Source: Verrucomicrobiales bacterium
GTDB lineage: Bacteria > Verrucomicrobiota > Verrucomicrobiia > Limisphaerales > UBA9464
Direction of reading: 5' to 3'
Assembly: GCA_003445095.1 (NCBI GenBank)
Contig: DLVS01000607.1
Location: 1 to 11,481, forward strand
DNA length: 11,481 nucleotides
Each line of letters opens with the position of its first letter. Positions within the stretch are counted from its first letter, which is position 1. A program made the translations under genes and the position numbers. This document shows, one piece after another, positions 5,113 to 11,481 of the stretch. Below the pieces are notes generated by a model. The model did no database searches and was not told where the DNA came from. It worked only from the letters and a program-made list of their open reading frames with translations.

Positions 5113-6946
5113 ACCGGCATCCCCCGATGGAACCGAAGTTGGGAGCGGGGACCCGTTGGAGACGGCGTTGATTTCGCGCGTGGCGAATGAGATTTTCTCA
5201 GAGACTCCGAGATCCGGAGTTCGCGGAGAAGTACCGCCGACAACTAGTCCTCCGTCGGCGCCAGCCGCAGTGGCTGGAGTTCCGGGAACGATTCCAGTGA
5301 TTCCCGCATCCCCGATAAATTTTCCACTCCTGCCATCCGGAGTTCCCGGAGATTCGGGTCTCGCCGGCGGTTACCCGTCCGCGTCACCGCCGACTCATCC
5401 TCCGGTCCACCCTATCCTTCAATCGTCCACCACCGCCGAACCGTTAGCCTCACCACCGGGAACTCCCTCGGGTGGACATAATCCGGGATCCGGCGAGTCG
5501 TATCCTTTTGGTGAACCCCGCTGCAACGGAACCGTATTCGGGCCACGAACGAGCACGAACTCGGAGATTTCTCCCGAACCGGAATCGCCTAGGAACGCGA
5601 ATTCGGTGTTGGGGACGGCCTCGGCCTTCGAGGTCGTTTCCACGCCGGACTACTATTTTCTACGAGGAGCGGACTCGCTCGGTGCCTCAACCTTGCCAGG
5701 AGCCACCGCACCTTCACCGGGTCGGACGCTGTCCGTTTTGGAAGTCGAGGCAATCCGGCGCGATTTCCCAGCGCTGCACCAGCGGGTCAACGGCAAACCG
5801 CTCATCTGGCTGGACAACGCGGCAACGACGCACAAACCGCAGCAAGTCATCGACGCTACCGCAGAATTTTACCGTCGCCACAATTCCAACATCCATCGCG
5901 CAGCCCACACTTTGGCGGCGCGCTCAACGGAATTGTTCGAGGCCGGCCGCGAGAAAGTGCGGCAGTTTCTGGGTGCCGCGGATTCCAAAGAAATCGTCTT
6001 CGTCCGTGGAACTACCGAGGCGATCAATCTGGTTGCCCAAAGCTACGGTCGGAAAAATATCGGTCCGGGCGACGAGATCATCCTCACCGCGATGGAACAT
6101 CATGCGAACATCGTACCCTGGCAGTTGCTCGCCGGACAAACTGGCGCGGCCCTCCGGGTCGTGCCCCTTAATGACCGCGGTGAACTGGTCTTCGAGGAGT
6201 TCCCAAAGTTGCTCGGCCCGCGAACCAAGTTTGTCGCCGTGACTCATGTTTCCAACGCGCTCGGGACCATCAATCCAATCGAAGAAATCATCGCATTGGC
6301 TCACGCTCGTGGGGTGCCGGTGTTGGTGGATGGCGCACAATCGACGCCACATCTGCCGATCAATGTCCAGGCGCTCGACGCTGATTTCTTCGTATTCTCG
6401 GCTCACAAAATCTTTGGGCCCACGGGCATCGGAGCGCTCTATGGAAAATCGCCTCTGCTCGAGGCAATGCCGCCATGGCAGGGCGGCGGCCATATGATTC
6501 GGGACGTGACTTTCGAGAAGACCACTTATCAAAACGCCCCGGAGAAATTTGAAGCGGGCACTCCGGATATCGCCGGAGTGGTCGGGCTCGGGGCGGCGAT
6601 CGATTATTTGGTCGGTGTGGGGATTCCGGCCATCGCCGCTTATGAGCATGCCTTGCTCGAATATGCCGCACACGCGTTGGGCACCGTTCCGGGACTCCGT
6701 CCTATCGGCACCGCGGTTAACAAAGCAAGTATCCTGTCCTTCGTCATCCCCGGCGTCGCGAACGAAAAAATCGCGAAGCATCTCGACCAGCAAGGAATCG
6801 CGGTTCGAGCGGGGCACCATTGCGCCCAACCGGCGCAACGCCATTTCGGACTCGAGTCTACTGTTCGACCGTCACTGGCGTTCTACAACACGTTCGCCGA
6901 AGTGGATGCACTGGTGAACGCCCTCCACCAACTGCCCAAGAATTGA
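5093..6946 (+). CDS. Encapsulin cargo cysteine desulfurase (SufS-like) with long disordered N-terminal extension
   Basis: A 617-residue type II cysteine desulfurase; ordinary SufS has about 400. Residues about 215-617 are the PLP fold-type I enzyme: FPALHQRVNGKPLIWLDNAA (from 225), MEHHANIVPW (His336-His337), VDGAQSTPH (Asp413), SAHKIFGPTGIG with PLP lysine Lys439, and RAGHHCAQP with the sulfur-accepting Cys577. It converts cysteine to alanine, leaving a persulfide. Residues 1-214 are Pro/Ser/Gly/Thr-rich and disordered, except for a helix-like stretch DPLETALISRVANEIFSE (20-37) and an aromatic motif YYFLRG (187-192). In Family 2A systems this extension is what loads the enzyme into the shell. 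I chose the ATG at 5093, which overlaps the shell gene by 20 bases; in-frame ATG 5066 and TTG 5051 are alternatives and would add 9 or 14 residues coded within the shell gene. The catalytic residues are all present. The next gene starts 11 bases on. Confidence 0.94.
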   Translation: MSIPRAEPASPDGTEVGSGDPLETALISRVANEIFSETPRSGVRGEVPPTTSPPSAPAAVAGVPGTIPVIPASPINFPLLPSGVPGDSGLAGGYPSASPPTHPPVHPILQSSTTAEPLASPPGTPSGGHNPGSGESYPFGEPRCNGTVFGPRTSTNSEISPEPESPRNANSVLGTASAFEVVSTPDYYFLRGADSLGASTLPGATAPSPGRTLSVLEVEAIRRDFPALHQRVNGKPLIWLDNAATTHKPQQVIDATAEFYRRHNSNIHRAAHTLAARSTELFEAGREKVRQFLGAADSKEIVFVRGTTEAINLVAQSYGRKNIGPGDEIILTAMEHHANIVPWQLLAGQTGAALRVVPLNDRGELVFEEFPKLLGPRTKFVAVTHVSNALGTINPIEEIIALAHARGVPVLVDGAQSTPHLPINVQALDADFFVFSAHKIFGPTGIGALYGKSPLLEAMPPWQGGGHMIRDVTFEKTTYQNAPEKFEAGTPDIAGVVGLGAAIDYLVGVGIPAIAAYEHALLEYAAHALGTVPGLRPIGTAVNKASILSFVIPGVANEKIAKHLDQQGIAVRAGHHCAQPAQRHFGLESTVRPSLAFYNTFAEVDALVNALHQLPKN

Positions 6947-6957
6947 CGCTCCAATTT

Positions 6958-7536
6958 ATGACTACCATCACACCCGCGGACTTGTATCAGAGGCTCTCGC
7001 AGAGCCCGAACCTAACACTGTTGGACGTGCGCACTCCCTTGGAGTTCGACGAGATGCATGTCAGCCAAGCAATCAACGAGCCGCTCGACCAGATTTCCCC
7101 CGCAACGCTCGTGACGTCAGGTCGCCTCAAAAAGTCCGAGCCGGTTTACCTAATTTGCCGAACTGATACTCGTTCAACCAAAGCGGCAGAGAAGATGGTT
7201 CGAGAAGGCTTTCGCGAAGTTGTCATCGTCGAGGGCGGCACCCTCGCTTGGGAAGCGGCCGGATTACCGTTGCGACGGAGCGGGGTCAAAACAGTCAGTT
7301 TGGAGCGTCAGGTGCGAATCGTTGCGGGCGCGCTGGTCTTCGGGGGAGTCGTCCTGGGATGGTGGGTTCACCCTGGGTTTTTCGGATTGGCGGCTATCGT
7401 GGGAGCCGGTCTGGTCTTCGCCGGCGTCACTGACTTCTGCGGGATGGGTTTGTTGCTCGCCAAACTCCCCTGGAATCAACGGAGGTCAACGCGACCGCTG
7501 GCGCCGGCACAAGCCACAGTTCTCAGGCCCCACTAA
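6958..7536 (+). CDS. Membrane-anchored rhodanese with DUF2892 tail
   Basis: A 192-residue protein of YgaP-like layout. Residues 1-105 form a single rhodanese domain: LLDVRTPLEFDEMHV, then the active-site loop CRTDTRS beginning at Cys67, then the closing VIVEGGTLAWEAAGLPL. Residues about 116-170 are a DUF2892 segment (ERQVRIVAGALVFGGVVLGW, HPGFFGLAAIVGAGLVFAG) that predicts two membrane helices (about 121-137 and 141-158), followed by FCGMG with a second cysteine, Cys161. Rhodaneses carry sulfane sulfur as a persulfide on the active cysteine. Between the desulfurase and cysE, it is a candidate to pass sulfur to or from the encapsulated pool at the inner membrane. I chose the ATG at 6958, just after the desulfurase stop; an open frame extends upstream but overlaps the desulfurase. 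Direction of sulfur flow is not visible from sequence. Confidence 0.88.
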   Translation: MTTITPADLYQRLSQSPNLTLLDVRTPLEFDEMHVSQAINEPLDQISPATLVTSGRLKKSEPVYLICRTDTRSTKAAEKMVREGFREVVIVEGGTLAWEAAGLPLRRSGVKTVSLERQVRIVAGALVFGGVVLGWWVHPGFFGLAAIVGAGLVFAGVTDFCGMGLLLAKLPWNQRRSTRPLAPAQATVLRPH

Positions 7537-7580
7537 GACTCCGCCGGTCCATTTTTTTAGCGTAAAACTCTACTAAACCG

Positions 7581-8498
7581 ATGGACAAAACGTTTGTTCA
7601 ATACGTTCCGGATTTGCTGGCCTCATACGAAAATATCGGCGGCCTAAACAATCGCGACGCCCACAATCTCCCCTCAAAACGCGCCGTCGGGCAAATCTGC
7701 GAAGACCTTCTGCAGTTGTTGTTCCCTGGGTTTCACGATGAAGACGCCGTCCAACATGGGTCATTGACCGAGGTAACTTTGGAACGGATGGCTCGGGTCG
7801 TGGCCCGCCTCACGGAGCAAGTACGGCGAAGCGTTCGGATCGGGGATCCCAAGCGTCCCACCGGTCGTACGCCTCCAATCATGCGACGATTCTGCCAGTC
7901 GCTTCCCGAAGTGCGTGAACTTCTGCGCACCGATATTGAAGCGGCGTTCGAAGGCGACCCGGCCGCAATTCGTCGGGAGGAAATCATTCTCTCCTATCCA
8001 TTCATCGAAGCTATCGCCATCCAACGTCTCGCCCATCAGCTTCATCAAGAGGGAGCCCCGTTAATTCCAAGGATGATGACCGAATGGGCCCATGGCCGGA
8101 CGGGCATCGACATTCACCCCGGAGCCGAGATCGGTTCTCATTTCTTCGTGGACCACGGCACGGGCGTGGTGGTTGGCGAAACGTGCCGCATTGGCCAGCG
8201 AGTGAAATTGTATCACGGCGTGACGTTGGGAGCGCGCAGCTTTGCCAAGGACGACGCCGGAAAAATCGTGAAGGGAGGGAAGCGTCATCCCGATGTGGAA
8301 GATCGCGTGACGATCTATCCCAATTCGACAATTCTGGGAGGCGAAACAGTGATCGGCGCGAACTCCACCATCGGTGCGAACGTTTTCTTGATGCACAGCG
8401 TACCGCCGAATTCACTCGTCGTGCATGAAGAAAAGCAATTGGTCATTCGGAACAAAGACGCCAAGGCAAAGGCCGCAGTCCTTGAGTGGTCCATTTGA
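7581..8498 (+). CDS. cysE: Serine O-acetyltransferase (SrpH/EpsC-like)
   Basis: A 305-residue serine acetyltransferase, which makes O-acetylserine from serine and acetyl-CoA, the first committed step to cysteine. The N-terminal half is helical (to about 165). The left-handed beta-helix of hexapeptide repeats follows, with the catalytic motifs in order: DIHPGAEIG (Asp177, His179), VDHGTGVVVGE (Asp191, His192) and GGKRHPDVEDRV (His236). The repeats end near LVVHEEKQLV. The last residue is isoleucine (EWSI), the residue that in CysE proteins inserts into the CysK active site to form the cysteine synthase complex; the partner cysK starts 14 bases downstream. The extended N-terminal region and operon position match SrpH, coded beside SrpI in Synechococcus. 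The 44-base gap upstream is the widest in the operon and has no Shine-Dalgarno sequence. Confidence 0.93.
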   Translation: MDKTFVQYVPDLLASYENIGGLNNRDAHNLPSKRAVGQICEDLLQLLFPGFHDEDAVQHGSLTEVTLERMARVVARLTEQVRRSVRIGDPKRPTGRTPPIMRRFCQSLPEVRELLRTDIEAAFEGDPAAIRREEIILSYPFIEAIAIQRLAHQLHQEGAPLIPRMMTEWAHGRTGIDIHPGAEIGSHFFVDHGTGVVVGETCRIGQRVKLYHGVTLGARSFAKDDAGKIVKGGKRHPDVEDRVTIYPNSTILGGETVIGANSTIGANVFLMHSVPPNSLVVHEEKQLVIRNKDAKAKAAVLEWSI

Positions 8499-8512
8499 CC
8501 TTCGTCCCCCGA

Positions 8513-9493
8513 ATGAGTGCTTCGCAGTACCGCGGTCTTGATGGCCATGTCGGACGGACGCCTTTGATTCGACTTCAGCGGTACTCGGATGAGACGGGCT
8601 GCGAAATCCTTGGAAAAGCGGAGTGGATGAATCCGGGTGGCTCGGTTAAGGACCGGGCAGCGTTGGGGATTATCGCGGATGCGGAGGGCAGGGGCCTCCT
8701 CCGGCCTGGCACGACCATCGTGGAAGGCACTGCCGGCAACACCGGAATCGGTTTAACCTTCATCGGACACGCGTGCGGGTATCGCACTGTGATCGTCATT
8801 CCGGAAACGCAATCTCCGGAAAAGATTAGTCTCCTTCGCACGTTAGGCGCCGAGGTCATCACGGTTCCAGCCAAGCCGTACAGCGATCCGGGCAACTATA
8901 ATCATGTTGCCAGCCGCCTGGCCGAAGAGAACGGTTGGTACTGGGCGAATCAATTCGACAATGTGGCCAACCGGCTCGCCCACTACCAAACCACTGGGCC
9001 CGAAATCTGGGAACAAACGCAGGGCGCGGTGAGTGCGTTTGTAGCGTCGGTGGGGACGGGAGGCACCTTGGCCGGCACGGCCGATTATCTGAAGGAACGC
9101 AATCCGCAGGTCGCTGCCGTCTGCCCCGATCCCTACGGCGCGGCGATGTGGTCTTGGTTCACTCATGGGCATACGGACATCCAGGACGGGGACTCGTTTG
9201 CGGAAGGCATTGGCCAATGCCGCGTGACTAAAAACCTGGAACGGGTGGTGGTTGATCAGGCTTACCGAATTCCCGATCAAGAGGCGCTTGCCATCATCCA
9301 TCAGCTTCTCCGAGAGGAGGGCCTATTTTTGGGATTGTCCTCCGGGATCAATATTGCGGGGGCGATTCGTTTTGCTCGAGAGCGGGGTCCCGGCCAATGC
9401 ATTGTCACGATCCTCTGCGATTCCGGTGCGAAGTATCAGTCGAAGATCTTCAATCCGGAATGGCTGGCAGCGCACCAGCTCGTCGCTCGTTGA
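8513..9493 (+). CDS. cysK: Cysteine synthase (O-acetylserine sulfhydrylase)
   Basis: A 326-residue PLP fold-type II enzyme that turns O-acetylserine and sulfide into cysteine. Visible motifs: VGRTPLIRL (13-21), NPGGSVKDRA with PLP lysine Lys46, the substrate loop EGTAGNTGIGL, the phosphate-binding SVGTGGTLAG, and LFLGLSSGINIAGA near the C terminus. The substrate loop reads TAGNTG where the E. coli enzyme has TSGNTG, and the region PDPYGAAMWSWFTHG is longer than in the E. coli type, so it belongs to a side branch of the family. I chose the ATG at 8513; an in-frame GTG at 8486 overlaps cysE and is less likely. It closes the encapsulin operon and should supply the cysteine the encapsulated desulfurase uses. 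Confidence 0.93.
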   Translation: MSASQYRGLDGHVGRTPLIRLQRYSDETGCEILGKAEWMNPGGSVKDRAALGIIADAEGRGLLRPGTTIVEGTAGNTGIGLTFIGHACGYRTVIVIPETQSPEKISLLRTLGAEVITVPAKPYSDPGNYNHVASRLAEENGWYWANQFDNVANRLAHYQTTGPEIWEQTQGAVSAFVASVGTGGTLAGTADYLKERNPQVAAVCPDPYGAAMWSWFTHGHTDIQDGDSFAEGIGQCRVTKNLERVVVDQAYRIPDQEALAIIHQLLREEGLFLGLSSGINIAGAIRFARERGPGQCIVTILCDSGAKYQSKIFNPEWLAAHQLVAR

Positions 9494-9582
9494 AGTTTCC
9501 AACAATCACGAATGATCTCACTCGGCCGTCTTCCCATTCTTGAGTGACCCACAAACATCGATTGCGTTGCTTTTTCGGCGGT

Positions 9583-10230
9583 TCAACCTGCTACATTCAA
9601 ATCAATGTCTAATATATGAGCAATTATAGCCACCCTGAAGTTCTCGTAGAATTGGCGTGGGCCAAAGCCAACCTGGGCGCGCCTAAAGTCAAATTCGTTG
9701 AAATCGACGTCGATAGCCCATTGCGCGTCGCTGTAGGTAGAGCAGAAAAGCGTGAGCTCGACCACGACGCCGCGCCGCCCGGCCTCGGTGAGGAACTCCT
9801 TCAGGCGCGCGAGGTATTCCGGCGAGAAGCGGTCGAGGTCGAGCTTGTTCCCGCCGCCCGCGTAACCCGGCTGTTCGCTTCGCGCCGACGGAGCGAGGAA
9901 CCGCCCCGGCGCCGGCGCCAGGGTGTTGCGCCCGATGCCGAACGCGCCGGGCGGCTCCACGTAGCTGCCCGCGAACATGCGGGTGTAGTTCAGGCCGTCG
10001 CGCTCCAGCGTTTCGAGGTAGCGGCGGAAGTCGAAGTCGCGGTTCAGCACCGCGCCGTGATGCTCCGCGCTGGTGATGAGCGCGACCGTCTTGCCGCGCC
10101 ACTCGAACCAGCGGGGATTCTCCGGGTGCAGGCGGATGGGTTGCGCTGCGAATGCACCAGCCGCCAAGAGCGCAAACACCAATGCGGCCAGGTGGATTGC
10201 CCGGAACCGAACTCGGCGAACGGCGTTCAT
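9583..10230 (-). CDS. Secreted glycoside-hydrolase-like protein, 3'-truncated
   Basis: A frame of 215 residues, of which about the first 171 look genuine. Residues 1-29 form a signal peptide (basic start, LAALVFALLAAGAFA core). Then HPENPRWFEWRGKTVALITS, AEHHGAVLNRDFDFRRYLE and the line NTLAPAPGRFLAP resemble the opening of a GH-A type (beta/alpha)8 hydrolase found in Planctomycetes and Verrucomicrobia, with RRGVVVELTLFCSTYSDAQW near the break. After Trp171 (bases 9718-9720) the frame reads through the antisense of the sulfurtransferase fragment, so the rest of the barrel and the catalytic acids are lost. I chose the ATG at 10230, 7 bases after the stop of the CBM11-like gene, rather than an in-frame upstream start at 10344 that would overlap that gene. 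Substrate unknown. GC content rises sharply relative to the sulfur operon. Confidence 0.65.
   Translation of the reverse strand: MNAVRRVRFRAIHLAALVFALLAAGAFAAQPIRLHPENPRWFEWRGKTVALITSAEHHGAVLNRDFDFRRYLETLERDGLNYTRMFAGSYVEPPGAFGIGRNTLAPAPGRFLAPSARSEQPGYAGGGNKLDLDRFSPEYLARLKEFLTEAGRRGVVVELTLFCSTYSDAQWAIDVDFNEFDFRRAQVGFGPRQFYENFRVAIIAHILDIDLNVAG
9616..9714 (+). pseudogene. 5' fragment of an SseA-type sulfurtransferase gene
   Basis: Thirty-three codons from the ATG at 9616 read like the start of a thiosulfate/3-mercaptopyruvate sulfurtransferase: SNYSHPEVLV, then WAKANLGAPKVKFVEIDVD. In intact relatives this is followed by a stretch ending in GHIPGA. Here the frame stays open but the sequence after about base 9714 is the reverse strand of an unrelated gene (see 9583-10230), so the two rhodanese domains and the catalytic cysteine are missing. 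The fragment lies 122 bases after cysK on the same strand, which suggests the intact gene once belonged to, or followed, the sulfur operon. The recognition rests on a short stretch. Confidence 0.65.
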
Positions 10231-10237
10231 GCCCGCT

Positions 10238-10915
10238 TCACTTCGCCGGAAGCGTGGCATCGTGAACCCCCACAATCTCATCGAAGTAATACACGCCCTC
10301 GCCCGGCTCGTCGTTCCGGCCGCCGATGTAGAAGGCCACTTCAATCACCGCCTCCGGTTTGAAGACCGGACTAGTGTCGGGCGAGTCGGCATACTTCACG
10401 TTATGTTCCAGCGCACTGAACGGGATCGTCACCACGCGGCCCGCGGTGTCGCCCTTCTTCGGCAGGTAAACCGTCTGCCAGAGATCGTGGATGTTCTTCC
10501 CTTCCTTGTTGGCAATGTTCAGTTGGAAGGTGAGCTGGCGGCCGGAGCCATCGGGCTTCAGCCAGAACTGGGCCGCGTTACAGCCGGACAAATCCCACTT
10601 CGCCACGCGGCAGAACGGCGCGTAGTGCGTCTCCGGTTCCTTGGTCGTAGCGTAGGCGATCTTCAACGACTGCTTGCCGCCACCTTTGGTGACCGAGTCG
10701 AGCGTCTGGTGCACTGGCGCGCCGTGGTGCGGCTTATACCATGCCTCCGCCACCTGCGTGTCGTTCGTGTAAGAGTCGAAGTTCTCGATGACGACCGTCC
10801 GGCGTGCCTCCGGGGTCGCGGCCGTCGCTTTGGCGATGAACAACGCCATGACGGCAGTGAGCCCCAAGACGGCGGCGGCGACGAAAACAGGATGAGAGGA
10901 TTTTGAATGGTTCAT
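10238..10915 (-). CDS. Secreted CBM11/CIA30-like carbohydrate-binding protein
   Basis: A 225-residue protein with a signal peptide (residues 1-33, hydrophobic core VFVAAAVLGLTAVMALFIA). The mature part is one beta-sandwich domain: VIENFDSYTND (about 42-52) opens in the way of CBM11/CIA30 modules, followed by GGGKQSLKIAY, AAQFWLKPDGSGRQLTFQL, and the closing EVAFYIGGRNDEPGEGVYYF, which predicts the calcium-or-substrate-binding last strands. No catalytic domain is attached. It is followed at 7 bases by the glycoside-hydrolase-like gene on the same strand, so the two probably act together on a polysaccharide outside the cytoplasm. I chose the ATG at 10915 because the signal peptide starts there; the frame is open further upstream to 11299 without protein-like content. 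Confidence 0.75.
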   Translation of the reverse strand: MNHSKSSHPVFVAAAVLGLTAVMALFIAKATAATPEARRTVVIENFDSYTNDTQVAEAWYKPHHGAPVHQTLDSVTKGGGKQSLKIAYATTKEPETHYAPFCRVAKWDLSGCNAAQFWLKPDGSGRQLTFQLNIANKEGKNIHDLWQTVYLPKKGDTAGRVVTIPFSALEHNVKYADSPDTSPVFKPEAVIEVAFYIGGRNDEPGEGVYYFDEIVGVHDATLPAK

Positions 10916-11276
10916 GGGTCTAACTTTTGAACTGGCGGTGGCGGCCGGGCTTGACGGCATGGGTGGATGCAGGGAATCCAGCCGCAGAATTGCCCGAAAG
11001 GCACGACTCAATTTCATGATCGCGCGGTTGGAACCGACCGCTCCCGATGGCCGGCGCAGTCCGGGCTTCGCCCGCGAGTGCGATGCACCTATGACGTCCG
11101 GTCGGCGGTCTGGCGGCAGAATTGCCACGGCTCGGCGACAGCCGACAGGATCTGGAGATTCGGACCCACGCTCTCCAACAGCAGGTGAGCGACCCCGTCC
11201 GGCGGTTCTCCGAGGCGAACACGAGCCGTTCGCCAATGCCGCTCTCGGGTGCTTTGCTTTAATGCGGGTCGATTTC
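10916..11276. other. 361-base stretch with no convincing gene
   Basis: Several frames are open on both strands because of high GC, but none gives a protein with recognisable features, and they overlap one another. The stretch presumably carries the promoter of the CBM11-like gene. I see no tRNA, terminal inverted repeat or clear promoter pair. Confidence 0.5.
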
Positions 11277-11481
11277 CTAGTGTTGACCGTCCCTCTCATG
11301 GAGCTCCGACCGGGCGTAACGCTTGGTCTTGTCTAGCGGCTTGAGCACCTCTTTATAGTGCTCGTCATCCGTGACATCGAGACTGACCGCGCCCTTGAGG
11401 TGGCCCGCGGCATAGGCGGCGGGCGGACGGAGATCGAGGATCACCGCGTCGGGGTGCTCCACGAGATACTTCTCGGTGTCG
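11277..11481 (-). pseudogene. Rhodanese-domain gene fragment, cut by the window edge and broken before its active site
   Basis: Reading leftwards from base 11480 the frame gives DTEKYLVEHPDAVILDLRPP, then AAYAAGHLKGAVSLDV, then DKTKRY, the first half of a single rhodanese domain. The gene starts beyond the right edge. Where a rhodanese should continue into its last strand and the cysteine loop (VYC..G.R), this one reads ARSELHERDGQH and stops at 11277, so the break is near base 11312. The catalytic cysteine is absent. It is a different protein from the sulfurtransferase fragment at 9616. The truncation may be real or may come from assembly. Confidence 0.65.

Noticed and set aside
5093..6946. 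Housekeeping SufS of an Fe-S assembly operon
   Set aside because: No sufB, sufC, sufD, sufE or sufU gene is nearby, and the long disordered extension plus the shell gene next to it mark it as encapsulin cargo.
9518..9547. Inverted repeat tcactc/gagtga after cysK as an intrinsic terminator
   Set aside because: The stem is only six pairs with an 18-base loop and no T-run follows directly. Too weak to call.
9616..10362. 248-codon plus-strand frame as one whole gene
   Set aside because: Only the first 33 codons look like a protein family. The rest is the antisense of a signal-peptide-bearing hydrolase-like gene on the minus strand.
10914..11336. 140-codon plus-strand frame at the right end
   Set aside because: It runs antisense to the rhodanese fragment, has no family features, and high GC makes open frames common here.
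1..11481. CRISPR arrays, tRNA or rRNA genes, insertion sequences
   Set aside because: No regularly spaced repeats, no cloverleaf or rRNA-like stretch, and no transposase or terminal inverted repeats were seen on either strand.

Overview
The window reads like a Gram-negative genome of moderately high GC. ExbB/ExbD/TonB-type energisation genes beside a haemagglutinin-like surface protein imply an outer membrane. The gene families, the scarcity of Shine-Dalgarno sequences and the secreted carbohydrate-active genes at the right would suit Verrucomicrobiota or a relative (PVC group). That placement is an inference from style, not from a marker gene.

Left block (1-3126, + strand): the 3' end of a large filamentous-haemagglutinin-like beta-helix protein, then a tight cluster exbB - exbD - tonB - exbD. 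These four should form an inner-membrane proton-driven motor with a periplasm-spanning transducer arm.

Central block (3168-9493), the main interest: a sulfur-metabolism cluster built round a Family 2A encapsulin (SrpI type). A cysteine-rich Rrf2 regulator (- strand) is divergent from a five-gene + strand operon across a 511-base intergenic region with several palindromes. The operon encodes the encapsulin shell (4138-5112), a cargo-type SufS-like cysteine desulfurase with a disordered N-terminal extension of about 215 residues (5093-6946, overlapping the shell gene), a membrane rhodanese with a DUF2892 tail (6958-7536), a serine O-acetyltransferase (7581-8498) and an O-acetylserine sulfhydrylase (8513-9493). 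A coherent reading: CysE and CysK make cysteine, the desulfurase inside the shell strips sulfur from it, sulfur is held in the compartment, and the rhodanese moves sulfane sulfur at the membrane. The Rrf2 protein probably senses cysteine, sulfide or Fe-S status. Family 2A shells with desulfurase cargo are known in cyanobacteria and Acinetobacter. The less described points here are the exact gene set, the overlapping start, the membrane rhodanese and the regulator with its palindromes.

Right block (9494-11481): a disturbed region. The first 33 codons of a SseA-type sulfurtransferase (+ strand) run at about 9712-9717 straight into the truncated 3' end of a secreted glycoside-hydrolase-like gene on the - strand. 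That gene follows a secreted CBM11-like gene by 7 bases. A rhodanese fragment on the - strand, broken before its active-site cysteine, runs off the right edge. Composition rises in GC at the first break. Either the area has been rearranged or the sequence is a chimeric assembly.
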